Origin: Streptomyces luteogriseus
GTDB taxonomy: Bacteria > Actinomycetota > Actinomycetes > Streptomycetales > Streptomycetaceae
Length of the DNA stretch: 64,000 nt
Direction of reading: 5' to 3'
NCBI RefSeq assembly: GCF_014205055.1
Contig: NZ_JACHMS010000001.1
Span: 3,348,001-3,412,000 of the forward strand
The notes under the pieces are model-generated. The model was not told the origin of the DNA. It did not search any database and worked only from the letters and a program-made list of their open reading frames with translations. The position numbers and the translations under genes are program-made. Position 1 is the stretch's first letter, and the number at the start of each line of letters is the position of its first letter. Positions 49,242 through 60,232 of the stretch are shown piece after piece.

Positions 49242-50549
49242 GTGTCCGCTCCGAAGCAGACCACCAGGCGATCCCTGTTGGTCACCTCCGCCGTCCTGTC
49301 GTCCCTCGCGCTGGCCGCGCCCGCCGCCGTCGCCGCGCCGAAGCCCTCGGACAGCCCGTCGGCGAGCGCGAGTCCGTCGGCCACTCCCCCGGCGTCGATG
49401 TCGAGCGTGGGCGGCGCCCGGCTCGGCCGGCCGGGGACGCAGGTGAACCTGGCGAGCGGCGTACCGGTGCTGCCGAAGGACGTCAGCGCCCGCTCCTGGA
49501 TCGTCGCCGACGCCGAGACCGGTGACGTGCTGGCCGCGCACAACGCGCACTGGCGCCTGGCCCCCGCGAGCACGCTGAAGATGCTGTTCGCGGACACGCT
49601 GCTGCCGAAGTTCCCGAGCGACACCAAGCACAAGGTCGTGCCCGCGGACCTGGCCGGCATCGGCGCGGGCTCCAGCATGGTCGGGATAAAGGAGGAGGAG
49701 ACGTACACGGTCCACGACCTGTGGCTGGGCGTCTTCCTGCGCTCCGGCAACGACGCCGTGCACGTGCTGTCCGCCATGAACGGGGGCGTCGAGAACACCG
49801 TCAAGGCGATGAACGCGCACGCCGAGGAGCTCCAGGCCCTCGACACGCACGTCGTCAGCCCGGACGGCTACGACGCCGAGGGGCAGGTCTCCTCCGCGTA
49901 CGACCTGACGCTGTTCGCCCGCTCGGGGATGCAGAAGAAGGACTTCCGCGAGTACGCCTCGACGGTCCGCGCCAAGTTCCCCGGGCAGACCAAGAAGGGC
50001 AAGAAGGGCAAGAAGGTCCGCGAGTCCTTCGAGATCCAGAACACCAACCGGCTGCTGGCCGGTGACTCCGACGTGCCCGTCTACGAGGGCATCGCGGGCG
50101 TCAAGAACGGCAACACGACCAACGCGGGCGCCACCTTCACCGGCGTGGCCGAGCGCGGCGGCAAGGTGCTGCTGGTGACGGTGATGAACCCGGAGAAGCC
50201 CGATCACAACGAGGTCTACAAGGAGACGGCCCGGCTGTTCGACTGGGGCTTCAAGGCGGCCGGGAAGGTGCAGCCGGTGGGCGAGCTGGTGCCGCCGAAG
50301 GGCACCGCGCAGGCCAAGCCCGGCGCGAACCCCTCCGGTGAGGCGGGCGGCTCCGGGGACGGCGGCAGCGGCACGGCCGGGACCGGTTCGAAGCCGGTGG
50401 CCAGCGCCCCGGCCGCGGACGGCTCCAGCGGCATCGGGATCGCACTCGGCATCACGGGCGGGGTGCTGGTGCTGCTCGCGGGCGGCGCGTTCCTGGTCAA
50501 CCGCCGTTGGCCGCTGCCGGATCTGGTGCGCCGCCGCACTCGCCCGTGA
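49242..50549 (+). CDS. D-alanyl-D-alanine carboxypeptidase (peptidase S11), membrane-anchored
   Basis: Low-molecular-mass penicillin-binding protein of 435 residues trimming peptidoglycan pentapeptides outside the membrane. A signal peptide ends near AAPAAVAAP. The catalytic SxxK is in RLAPASTLKMLFADT, the SxN in FLRSGNDAVHVL; the third motif reads KNG (GVKNGNTTNAG) rather than the usual KTG. A Gly/Ala/Pro linker and one C-terminal membrane helix (IGIALGITGGVLVLLAGGAF) follow. The GTG at 49242 lies 7 bases after TACGTT, a probable leaderless start. Its 3' end overlaps the convergent YihY gene by 53 bases. Confidence 0.92.
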   Translation: MSAPKQTTRRSLLVTSAVLSSLALAAPAAVAAPKPSDSPSASASPSATPPASMSSVGGARLGRPGTQVNLASGVPVLPKDVSARSWIVADAETGDVLAAHNAHWRLAPASTLKMLFADTLLPKFPSDTKHKVVPADLAGIGAGSSMVGIKEEETYTVHDLWLGVFLRSGNDAVHVLSAMNGGVENTVKAMNAHAEELQALDTHVVSPDGYDAEGQVSSAYDLTLFARSGMQKKDFREYASTVRAKFPGQTKKGKKGKKVRESFEIQNTNRLLAGDSDVPVYEGIAGVKNGNTTNAGATFTGVAERGGKVLLVTVMNPEKPDHNEVYKETARLFDWGFKAAGKVQPVGELVPPKGTAQAKPGANPSGEAGGSGDGGSGTAGTGSKPVASAPAADGSSGIGIALGITGGVLVLLAGGAFLVNRRWPLPDLVRRRTRP

Positions 50550-51414
50550 TCTCGGGAACTTCGTCCTGCTTGCTCTGCGTCGCCGTCCAGGCGGCGCAGA
50601 ACAGCACCAGCTTCGAGGTGAAGTTGATCCACAGCAGCAGCGCGACGGGCACCCCGAACGCGCCGTACATGCTCTTCGCGGCCACGCCCTGCAGATAGCC
50701 GCTGATCAGCAGCTTCAGCAGTTCGAATCCGATCGCGCCGGTCAGCGCCGCGACGAACAGGCGGTGGCGCGTCGGCTCTACGCCGGGCAGCAGGGTGAGG
50801 ACGTAGAGCAGGAGCAGGAAGTTCGCGAGGACGGCGATCAGGAGCGCGGCGATGTGCAGCAGGACACCGCCCCAGCCGCCCTCGTCGATGCCGAGCTGCC
50901 GGGTGATCCAGCCGATCATCGCGGAGGCGACGGCGGAGGCGGCGATGGTGACGAGGAGCGCGCCGCCGAGGCCGACCAGGACACCGGCGTCCTTGGCGTA
51001 GCGCACCAGCGGGTTCTCCTCCTCGTCGGGCAGCTCCCACACGGCGCGCAGGCACTCGCGCATCGCGCCGGCCCAGCTGATGCCGGTGAAGAGCAGCAGC
51101 GCGCCCGCGATGAGCCCGATCGTGCCGGCGTTGTCCACCAGGCCGGCGATGTCCAGCTGGTCGGAGATGCCGGGGACCTGCTCGGCGAGCTTGTCCTGCA
51201 GCGCGTTCTCCTGCTCCTTGCTGAGCGTGGCGGCGGCGATGGTGGCGGACACCGTCAGCAGCGGGAACAGGGCGACGAAACTCCTGAAAGTCATCGCGGC
51301 GGCCAGCCGCGGCCACTTCACGCGGTCGAGCCGCTCGTACGACCGCCACGCGTGGGTGATCATCAGCCGCTCCGACCACGGCCCGATCACCGGGAGCCTT
51401 TTCAGCCAGTCCAT
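50497..51414 (-). CDS. YihY/BrkB-family inner membrane protein
   Basis: Membrane protein of 305 residues with about six helices; the family is widespread, was once called ribonuclease BN, and is now considered of unknown function. Typical blocks are PRLAAAMTFRSFVALFPLLT near the start, LFTGISWAGAMRECLRAVWE and GAFGVPVALLLWINFTSKLV near the end. The ATG at 51414 overlaps the 3' end of the GtrA gene by 13 bases. It is the last gene of the minus-strand unit with PAP2, UbiA and GtrA. The last 53 bases overlap antisense with the carboxypeptidase gene. Confidence 0.9.
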   Translation of the reverse strand: MDWLKRLPVIGPWSERLMITHAWRSYERLDRVKWPRLAAAMTFRSFVALFPLLTVSATIAAATLSKEQENALQDKLAEQVPGISDQLDIAGLVDNAGTIGLIAGALLLFTGISWAGAMRECLRAVWELPDEEENPLVRYAKDAGVLVGLGGALLVTIAASAVASAMIGWITRQLGIDEGGWGGVLLHIAALLIAVLANFLLLLYVLTLLPGVEPTRHRLFVAALTGAIGFELLKLLISGYLQGVAAKSMYGAFGVPVALLLWINFTSKLVLFCAAWTATQSKQDEVPEITGECGGAPDPAAANGG

Positions 51415-51893
51415 GATCCGACTCTGCCCTCCGCCCGGAACACCCATGTACGGGTACCCCAGAACCGCAGGACTGTGGCCAGCGCCATACCGACGACCGC
51501 GCCCGAGACGGTGTCCGCGCGCTGCGAGGTGAGGCCGAGGCCGTAGTGGCTGACGGCCAGGCAGAGCAGTTGTACGGCGGCTCCGGCGAGGTTCACCGCG
51601 AAGAACACGGCGCAGGGGCGCAGGCCGGGTGCGCGCGCGGTCCGGTAGGTGCCGAGGGCGTTGCCCGCGTAGGCGACCGTGCAGGCGGCCAGGAAGGACA
51701 GGGACTTGGCGGTGAGCGGGTCGAGTCCGGCGGGGCCACGCAGGCCGGTGAACAGGGCCAGGTCGACGGCGTAGGCGAGGAGCCCGACGGTGGCGAAGCC
51801 GATCAGTTCCCGGCGCCGCGGCGCCCCGGGGCTCGGCGGAGCCGACGCCGCCGGTCCGGCGGGCCGGAGGCCGCGCCTCGCGCGCGTGGTCAC
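51402..51893 (-). CDS. GtrA-family membrane protein
   Basis: Four-helix membrane protein of 163 residues. ELIGFATVGLLAYAVDLALF and RFWGTRTWVFRAEGRV are characteristic. GtrA-type proteins help move polyprenyl-phosphate sugars across the membrane or recruit transferases; the mycobacterial member Rv3789 sits beside dprE1/dprE2. The GTG at 51893 overlaps the UbiA stop (GTGA), and its own 3' end overlaps the YihY start, so the operon is tightly coupled. A role with polyprenyl-phospho-arabinose is inferred from context. Confidence 0.88.
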   Translation of the reverse strand: MTTRARRGLRPAGPAASAPPSPGAPRRRELIGFATVGLLAYAVDLALFTGLRGPAGLDPLTAKSLSFLAACTVAYAGNALGTYRTARAPGLRPCAVFFAVNLAGAAVQLLCLAVSHYGLGLTSQRADTVSGAVVGMALATVLRFWGTRTWVFRAEGRVGSWTG

Positions 51894-52834
51894 CAATTCG
51901 CCACGGCCAGACCGTACATCGCCATCCAGGCCACACCGATGAGCGCGAGGGCGCGGTCGCGCAGGACGACGTCCTCGGGTTCGCCGGCCGTGCCGCGGTC
52001 GGCGAAGACGGCGTACCGGAGGATCGCCAGGATGAAGGCCACCATGGACAGTTGGCGCCAGGGCAGGACGCTGGTGTGCGGGACGCCGCCCTCCTCCATG
52101 GCCCACAGGCAGTAGCCGAGGACGGCGACGCCGGCCGCGAGCTGCCAGACGAAGCGGAGGTAGCCGGTGGTGTACTCGGTGAGCAACGCCCGTGTGGCGC
52201 CCGCCTTTTCGGCCATCTGGACGGCTTCCGAGTAGCGCTTGGCCGACACCATGAACAGCGCGCCGAAGCCGGTGGTGATCAGGAACCAGCGGGACAGCGG
52301 GATGCCGAGGGCCAGTCCGCCGATCATGGCCCGCATCAGGAAGCCGGTCGTGACGACGGCGAGGTCGACGACGAGGACGTGCTTGAGGCTGATGCAGTAG
52401 GCCAGTTGCATGGCGAGGTAGGCGGTCAGCAGGGCGGCGACGGCGGGCCCGCACAGCCAGGCCGCCGCGGCGGGCGCGAGGACGCCGAGGCAGCCGCCCA
52501 CGGCGTAGGCGACGGGTACGGGGACCTGTCCGGCGGCGACCGGGCGGTGCCGCTTGACGGGGTGGGCGCGGTCGGCGTCGGCGTCGCGGGCGTCGTTGAC
52601 GAGGTAGACGGCGGCGGCGCAGGCCGTGAAGAGGAGGAAGACCAGGGCGAGTCGGCTCAGGGCGTGCCGGGAGAAGAGTTCCCCGGCGGCGGCCGGGGCG
52701 GCGATCACGAGGACGTTCTTGACCCACTGCTTGGGGCGCGCGGTCCTGAGGAGACCGCCCAGGAGGCCACCCCGGTGGGAGGGTGCGGGCCGCTCCTCGT
52801 GGGTGCGCTGCCGCAGGACGGCCGTCTCAGTCAT
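51890..52834 (-). CDS. UbiA-type polyprenyl-phosphate phosphoribosyltransferase
   Basis: Integral membrane transferase of 314 residues with about nine helices, related to decaprenyl-phosphate 5-phosphoribosyltransferase (Rv3806c). The signature RTARPKQWVKNVLVIAAPAA and the Asp-rich motif VNDARDADADRAHPVKRHRP identify the group; the second Asp region is near KHVLVVDLAVVTTGF. It would join PRPP and polyprenyl phosphate. The ATG at 52834 overlaps the 3' end of the PAP2 gene by 8 bases. Together with PAP2, DprE1 and DprE2 in this window it completes the known route. Confidence 0.9.
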   Translation of the reverse strand: MTETAVLRQRTHEERPAPSHRGGLLGGLLRTARPKQWVKNVLVIAAPAAAGELFSRHALSRLALVFLLFTACAAAVYLVNDARDADADRAHPVKRHRPVAAGQVPVPVAYAVGGCLGVLAPAAAAWLCGPAVAALLTAYLAMQLAYCISLKHVLVVDLAVVTTGFLMRAMIGGLALGIPLSRWFLITTGFGALFMVSAKRYSEAVQMAEKAGATRALLTEYTTGYLRFVWQLAAGVAVLGYCLWAMEEGGVPHTSVLPWRQLSMVAFILAILRYAVFADRGTAGEPEDVVLRDRALALIGVAWMAMYGLAVANW

Positions 52835-53348
52835 GGTCGACGCCTCCCCGCATCCAGCGGGCGCCGAGCCGGGCCGTGAGGGCGCCGAGGGCCGCGCCGG
52901 CGGCCACGTCGGAGGGGTAGTGGACACCGGCCACGAGGCGCGCGACGCACACGGCGGCGGCGAGCGGCGGGACCGCGTGGGCCCCCAGGGCGCCGAAGGC
53001 GACGGCGGCGGCCGCGGCGGAGGTGGCGTGCGAGCTGGGGAAGGAGTGCCGGCCGGCGGTGCGCACCAGGGGCACGACGTGCGCGGGGCGCGGCCTGCGC
53101 ACGACCCGTTTCACCCCCATGCTGACCAGGTGCGCGCCCGCGGTCAGGGCGGTGCCGCGCAGCCAGGCGCCGCGCCGTCCGCCGTCGACGGCGGCTCCGG
53201 CGAGCCCCGCCGCCAGCCACAGCGCCGCGTGCTCCCCCGCCCAGGACAGGGCACGCGCGGCGCCCGCGACGCGCGGGTCGCTGCCGCACTCCCTGAGCGC
53301 CGAAACGATCCGGTGGTCCATGTCGTGCAGGTCGTCGAGGTCGTCCAT
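52827..53348 (-). CDS. PAP2-type phosphatase (probable polyprenyl-phosphoryl-phosphoribose phosphatase)
   Basis: Membrane phosphatase of 173 residues. All three PAP2 motifs are present: KRVVRRPRPA, SFPSSHATSA and RLVAGVHYPSDVAAG with the catalytic His. Size and position next to the UbiA gene match mycobacterial Rv3807c, proposed to remove the 5-phosphate from decaprenyl-phosphoryl-phosphoribose. It is the first gene of the minus-strand unit; the ATG at 53348 is followed by an Asp-rich start (MDDLDDLHDMD). Confidence 0.9.
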   Translation of the reverse strand: MDDLDDLHDMDHRIVSALRECGSDPRVAGAARALSWAGEHAALWLAAGLAGAAVDGGRRGAWLRGTALTAGAHLVSMGVKRVVRRPRPAHVVPLVRTAGRHSFPSSHATSAAAAAVAFGALGAHAVPPLAAAVCVARLVAGVHYPSDVAAGAALGALTARLGARWMRGGVDHD

Positions 53349-53481
53349 GTGGACTCACTGTTCACGCCCATCAGGCCTGAACTCCGGCAATATTGAGCGA
53401 CATCCCATTAATCACCCATTTCGGGGAGGGATGCCATGTTCCCGAACTGATCGCCCAGACCAGGGCGATACGGTCAAAGAC

Positions 53482-54864
53482 ATGTCTGCCGACACCGATT
53501 CCGACCCGCACGTCATGGGCCTGGACCACACCACCGTCACGGGCTGGGGCCGCACCGCCCCCACCGCCGCCTGGCTGATCCGCCCCCGGTCGTACGAGGA
53601 GGCCGCGGCAGCCGTCCGGGACTGCGGGGCGCGCGGCGGGATCCCCCGGGGCCTGGGGCGGGCGTACGGGGACGCGGCGCAGAACGCGGGCGGATCCGTG
53701 CTCGACATGACGGCCCTGGACCGGGTGCACGCGATCGACGCCGACGGCGGGACCGTGCTGTGCGACGCGGGCGTCTCCCTGCACCGGCTGATGGAGGTGC
53801 TGCTGCCGCTCGGCTGGTTCGTGCCGGTCACCCCCGGCACCCGCTACGTCACCGTCGGCGGGGCGATCGGCGCCGACATCCACGGCAAGAACCACCACGT
53901 CTCGGGCTCCTTCGCACGGCACGTGCTCGCCCTCGAACTGCTCACCGCCGACGGCGAGATCCGCACGGTGATCCCCGGCACGCCGCTGTTCGACGCGACG
54001 GCCGGCGGCATGGGCCTGACCGGTGTGATCCTCACCGCGACGATCCGGCTCCAGCCGGTCGAGACCTCGCTGATGTCGGTCGACACCGAGCGGGCGACGG
54101 ATCTCGACGACCTGATGGCCCGGCTCACGGCCACCGACCACCGCTACCGCTACTCGGTCGCCTGGATCGACCTGCTGGCCCGGGGCGCCGCCACCGGCCG
54201 AGCGGTCCTCACCCGCGGCGACCACGCCCCGCTGGACGCGCTCCCGGCGCGCCTGCGCCGGGACCCGCTCGCCTTCCGCACCCCGCGCCTGCCCGCCACC
54301 CCCGAGATCCTCCCCGAGGGCCTGCTCAGCCGGACGACCGTGGGCCTGTTCAACGAGCTCTGGTACCGCAAGGCCCCCCGCGCCCGGACCGGCCGCCTCC
54401 AGCGGATCTCCGGCTTCTTCCACCCCCTGGACGGCGTGCCGCACTGGAACCGCGTCTACGGCCGGGGCGGCTTCGTGCAGTACCAGTTCGTCGTCGGCCA
54501 CGGCCGGGAGGACGCCCTGCGCCGCATCGTGCGCCGCATCTCCGAACGCCGCTGCCCGTCCTTCCTCGCCGTCCTCAAGCGCTTCGGGGAAGCTGACCCG
54601 GGCTGGCTGTCCTTCCCCGTGCCGGGCTGGACGCTGGCGCTGGACATCCCGGCGGGCCTGCCCGGCCTCGGCGCGTTCCTCGACGAACTCGACGAGGAGG
54701 TCGCCGCCGCCGGCGGGCGCGTCTACCTCGCCAAGGACGCCCGGCTGCGCCCGGAGCTGCTCGCGGCCATGTACCCGCGCCTCGACGACTTCCGCGAGCT
54801 GCGCGCCGAGCTGGACCCCCACGGGGTCTTCGTGTCCGACCTGGCCCGCCGCCTCAGTCTCTGA
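53482..54864 (+). CDS. dprE1: Decaprenylphospho-beta-D-ribofuranose 2-oxidase (DprE1-like)
   Basis: FAD enzyme of 460 residues oxidising polyprenylphosphoryl ribose at C2, first half of its epimerisation to the arabinose form. The FAD domain (VAO type) has PRGLGRAYGDAAQNAGG, TPGTRYVTVGGAIGADIHGK and GKNHHVSGSF. The catalytic Lys418 is kept in VYLAKDAR. In mycobacteria a Cys (387) sits in PGWNICVDFP; here the aligned stretch is PGWTLALDIP with Ala386. The ATG at 53482 is 7 bases after TACGGT (53469-53474), so leaderless transcription is likely. DprE2 follows after 20 bases. Confidence 0.93.
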   Translation: MSADTDSDPHVMGLDHTTVTGWGRTAPTAAWLIRPRSYEEAAAAVRDCGARGGIPRGLGRAYGDAAQNAGGSVLDMTALDRVHAIDADGGTVLCDAGVSLHRLMEVLLPLGWFVPVTPGTRYVTVGGAIGADIHGKNHHVSGSFARHVLALELLTADGEIRTVIPGTPLFDATAGGMGLTGVILTATIRLQPVETSLMSVDTERATDLDDLMARLTATDHRYRYSVAWIDLLARGAATGRAVLTRGDHAPLDALPARLRRDPLAFRTPRLPATPEILPEGLLSRTTVGLFNELWYRKAPRARTGRLQRISGFFHPLDGVPHWNRVYGRGGFVQYQFVVGHGREDALRRIVRRISERRCPSFLAVLKRFGEADPGWLSFPVPGWTLALDIPAGLPGLGAFLDELDEEVAAAGGRVYLAKDARLRPELLAAMYPRLDDFRELRAELDPHGVFVSDLARRLSL

Positions 54865-54884
54865 GCCATTCCCTAGGAGCTGTC

Positions 54885-55640
54885 ATGAAGGACGCCTTCG
54901 GCCTCCCCCAGTCCCTGCTCGTCCTCGGCGGTACGTCCGAGATCGCGCTGGCGACCGCCCGCCGGCTGATCGCCCGCCGCACCCGCACCGTCTGGCTCGC
55001 GGGCCGCCCCTCCCCCGCACTGGAGGAGGCGGCCGGGCAGCTGCGCGGGCTCGGGGCCGACGTGCACACCGTCGCCTTCGACGCGCTCGACCCGGCCTCC
55101 CACGAGGCCGTGCTCGGCAAGGTCTTCGCCGAGGGCGACGTCGACATGGTGCTGCTCGCCTTCGGGCTGCTCGGCGACCAGGCCCGCGACGAGCGGGAAC
55201 CGGAGGCGGCGGTGCGGGTGGCACAGACCAACTACACCGGCGCGGTCTCGGCCGGTCTGGTGTGCGCCCGCTCGCTCCAGTCCCAGGGGCACGGCTCGCT
55301 GGTGGTGATGTCGTCCGTGGCGGGCGAGCGGGCCCGCCGCGCGAACTTCATCTACGGCTCCAGCAAGGCCGGCCTCGACGCCTTCGCACAGGGCCTGGGC
55401 GACGCGCTGCACGGCACGGGCGTGCACGTCATGGTCGTACGCCCCGGCTTCGTCCGGACGCGGATGACCGCCGGGCTGCCCGAGGCGCCGCTCGCGACCA
55501 CGCCCGAGGCGGTCGCGACGGCCGTGGAGCTGGGGCTGCGGCGCCGCACGGAGACGGTGTGGGTGCCGGGGACGCTGCGCGTGGTGATGGCGGCGCTGCG
55601 GCACCTGCCACGCGCGGTGTTCCGGCGGCTGCCGGTCTGA
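54885..55640 (+). CDS. dprE2: Decaprenylphospho-2-keto-arabinose reductase (DprE2-like SDR)
   Basis: Short-chain dehydrogenase of 251 residues, NAD(P)H-dependent. The cofactor motif is SLLVLGGTSEIALATARRLI and the active site MSSVAGERARRANFIYGSSK gives Ser, Tyr and Lys (YxxxK). SLLVLGGTSEIA and the length match DprE2, which reduces the keto intermediate to polyprenylphosphoryl arabinofuranose. It is placed directly behind dprE1, as in mycobacteria. It nearly meets the convergent 2H phosphoesterase gene (13 bases). Confidence 0.9.
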   Translation: MKDAFGLPQSLLVLGGTSEIALATARRLIARRTRTVWLAGRPSPALEEAAGQLRGLGADVHTVAFDALDPASHEAVLGKVFAEGDVDMVLLAFGLLGDQARDEREPEAAVRVAQTNYTGAVSAGLVCARSLQSQGHGSLVVMSSVAGERARRANFIYGSSKAGLDAFAQGLGDALHGTGVHVMVVRPGFVRTRMTAGLPEAPLATTPEAVATAVELGLRRRTETVWVPGTLRVVMAALRHLPRAVFRRLPV

Positions 55641-55653
55641 GCCCGCGGGCGGG

Positions 55654-56232
55654 TCAGCGGATGGGGAGGGAGCCGCGCTCCATCCGCCCGTTCTGCGGGG
55701 GGACCACCGAGCCGCCGAAGGGGAACTCGCGGAGCTTGCGCCAGACGCCGTCGGCACCCTGCTCGTAGAGGGCGAAGCCGGTGCAGGGCCACTCGGCCTC
55801 GTAGCCGGCGAGGGCCTCGAAGGCGCGGTCCATGGCCGCGTCGTCGATGCCGTGCGCCACGGTGACGTGCGGGTGGTACGGGAACTGCAGTTCGCGGGGG
55901 GCCGGCCCGGCGGGGTCGCGGACCTGCTGCTGGAGCTGCGTGCAGGCCTCCGCGCCCTCGACGACCCGGACGAACACCACCGGCGACACGGGCCGGAAGG
56001 TGCCGGTGCCGGACAGCCGCATGGGGAACGCGCGGCCGGCCGCCGCGACCTCGGCCAGATGCGCCTCGACGGCCGGCAGGGACGCCTCGTCGACCTCCGT
56101 CGGCGGCAGCAGGGTGACATGCGTGGGGATGCCGTGAGCGGCGGCGTCGCCGAAGCCCGCGCGCAGCTGCTGGAGCTCGCTGCCGTGAGGCTCCGGGACC
56201 GCGATCGAGACACCGATCGTTACGGTCCCCAC
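55654..56232 (-). CDS. 2'-5' RNA ligase-like 2H phosphoesterase
   Basis: Protein of 192 residues with two HxT motifs, GIPTHVTLLPPTEVD and FPYHPHVTVAHGIDD, spaced as in the LigT/2H family that opens or forms 2',3'-cyclic phosphates or 2'-5' bonds. It lacks signal and membrane segments. The GTG at 56232 starts MGTVTIGVSIAVPEPHGSEL. It is transcribed away from trpS's 3' end region and stands alone. The substrate is unknown. Confidence 0.85.
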   Translation of the reverse strand: MGTVTIGVSIAVPEPHGSELQQLRAGFGDAAAHGIPTHVTLLPPTEVDEASLPAVEAHLAEVAAAGRAFPMRLSGTGTFRPVSPVVFVRVVEGAEACTQLQQQVRDPAGPAPRELQFPYHPHVTVAHGIDDAAMDRAFEALAGYEAEWPCTGFALYEQGADGVWRKLREFPFGGSVVPPQNGRMERGSLPIR

Positions 56233-56371
56233 GTCGTCTCCTGTCGTGTCAGTGTGGCCGCTGATACGACCACCCGGTTATCGACTGTACGGCCACGACC
56301 GGGTTACGGGCAGGCGCAACCGGAGTGATGTACAGCGCTGTTCGGTGGTACGGCTGTGCGCGGGGGCGGGT

Positions 56372-58545
<2,174 letters not shown>

Positions 58546-58595
58546 CGGGCCGCGGGTGTCAGCCCAGGTCCTGGACGGGTGACGGGCCGCGGGGG

Positions 58596-60044
58596 TCAGC
58601 CGAGGTCGATCTCCGGGTAGAGCGGGAAACCGGCCACGAGGTCGGTGGCGCGCTGGGAGATCTCGTCCGCGACCTTCGCGTCGAGGACGTGGGACGCCTT
58701 GGAGGGGGCGCCCGACTTGGTCGTGCCCGCCTCCGCGGTGGTGAGGACGCGGTCGATGAGGCCGGCGACCTCGTCCATCTCGGCGGTGCCCAGGCCACGG
58801 GTGGTCAGCGCGGGGGTGCCGATGCGGATGCCGGAGGTGTACCAGGCGCCGTTCGGGTCGGCGGGGATGGCGTTGCGGTTGGTGACGATGCCCGAGTCGA
58901 GCAGGGCGGCCTCGGCCTGGCGGCCGGTGAGGCCGTAGGAGGAGGCGACGTCGATCAGGTTCAGGTGGTTGTCCGTGCCGCCCGTCACCAGGGTCGCGCC
59001 GCGGCGCATCAGGCCCTCGGCCAGCGCACGGGAGTTGTCGACGATGCGCTGGGCGTAGTCGCGGAAGGACTCCTGGCGGGCCTCGGCGAGGGCCACGGCC
59101 TTGGCGGCCATGACGTGCGGGAGCGGGCCGCCGAGAACCATCGGGCAGCCGCGGTCGACCTGGTCCTTCAGCGAGTCGTCGCACAGGACCATGCCGCCGC
59201 GGGGGCCGCGCAGCGACTTGTGGGTGGTGGTCGTGACGATCTGGGCGTGCGGGACCGGGTCGAAGTCGCCGGTGAGGACCTTGCCCGCGACCAGGCCGGC
59301 GAAGTGCGCCATGTCGACCATGAGCGTCGCGCCGACCTCGTCGGCGATCTCCCGCATGATGCGGAAGTTCACCACGCGGGGGTAGGCGGAGTAGCCCGCG
59401 ACGATGATCAGCGGCTTGAACTCGCGGGCGGAGGTGCGCAGCGCCTCGTAGTCGATGAGTCCCGTGGCCGGGTCGGTGCCGTAGGAGCGCTGGTCGAACA
59501 TCTTGCCGGAGATGTTCGGGCGGAAGCCGTGGGTGAGGTGGCCGCCGGCGTCCAGGGACATGCCGAGCATGCGCTGGTTGCCGAAGGCCTGGCGGAGTTC
59601 GGCCCAGTCGGCGTCCGTGAGGTCGTTGATCTGGCGGACGCCGGTCTTCTCCAGGAAGGGCACCTCGACGCGGGCGCCGAGGACGGCCCAGAAGGCGACG
59701 AGGTTGGCGTCGATGCCGGAGTGCGGCTGGACATAGGCGTGGCGGGCGCCGAAGAGCTCCTTGGCGTGCTCGGCGGCGAGGGACTCGACGGTGTCGACGT
59801 TGCGGCAGCCGGCGTAGAAGCGGCGGCCGATGGTGCCCTCGGCGTACTTGTCGCTGAACCAGTTGCCCATCGCCAGGAGCGTGGCCGGGGAGGCGTAGTT
59901 CTCGGAGGCGATCAGCTTGAGCATCTCGCGCTGGTCGGCGACCTCCTGGCCGATGGCGTCCGCCACGCGGGGTTCGACGGCGCGGATCACGTCGAGGGCG
60001 GCGCGGTAGGCGGTGGAAGCGGGGGAGAGGGGCTCGGCTGACAT
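58596..60044 (-). CDS. glyA: Serine hydroxymethyltransferase
   Basis: PLP enzyme of 482 residues interconverting serine plus tetrahydrofolate with glycine plus methylene-tetrahydrofolate, the main one-carbon source. Motifs: [52 protein letters not shown] and the PLP-Lys box [15 protein letters not shown]. It is somewhat longer than the ~420-residue E. coli enzyme and resembles the second GlyA of Streptomyces. The ATG at 60044 has GGAGGT upstream. The mRNA leader carries a ZTP riboswitch, so expression should follow purine/folate status. Confidence 0.96.
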   Translation of the reverse strand: MSAEPLSPASTAYRAALDVIRAVEPRVADAIGQEVADQREMLKLIASENYASPATLLAMGNWFSDKYAEGTIGRRFYAGCRNVDTVESLAAEHAKELFGARHAYVQPHSGIDANLVAFWAVLGARVEVPFLEKTGVRQINDLTDADWAELRQAFGNQRMLGMSLDAGGHLTHGFRPNISGKMFDQRSYGTDPATGLIDYEALRTSAREFKPLIIVAGYSAYPRVVNFRIMREIADEVGATLMVDMAHFAGLVAGKVLTGDFDPVPHAQIVTTTTHKSLRGPRGGMVLCDDSLKDQVDRGCPMVLGGPLPHVMAAKAVALAEARQESFRDYAQRIVDNSRALAEGLMRRGATLVTGGTDNHLNLIDVASSYGLTGRQAEAALLDSGIVTNRNAIPADPNGAWYTSGIRIGTPALTTRGLGTAEMDEVAGLIDRVLTTAEAGTTKSGAPSKASHVLDAKVADEISQRATDLVAGFPLYPEIDLG

Positions 60045-60079
60045 GTGTGGACCTCCGGACGTTGCGTTCAGCGTTCACG

Positions 60080-60160
60080 GTACGGCCCAGGCGCACGGCT
60101 CTGTCTGCTCGGGCCGCTCCCCGATGGTTGGTCCCATCCCAGCGCGCCAGTCACGGCCCA
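60080..60160 (-). ncRNA. ZTP (pfl) riboswitch in the glyA leader
   Basis: Read on the minus strand the leader contains CCGUGACUGGCG, then GGGACCAACCAUCGGGGAGC and, after a variable stem, GUGCGCCUGGGC. These are the invariant blocks of the pfl RNA motif, which senses ZTP/ZMP (AICAR phosphates) and controls folate and purine genes such as glyA. TAGGCT (60171-60166) lies at the right distance to start the transcript at about 60160. Binding should raise glyA expression during folate shortage. The expression platform is probably the GUGAACGCUGAACGC stretch before the ribosome site. Confidence 0.9.
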
Positions 60161-60232
60161 CGGTCAGCCTACCGGGTGGGGTGGGTGGGGAGCGTCTGCC
60201 GGGTTGCTCCTCGGTGCCGGGGGCGGGTCCTG

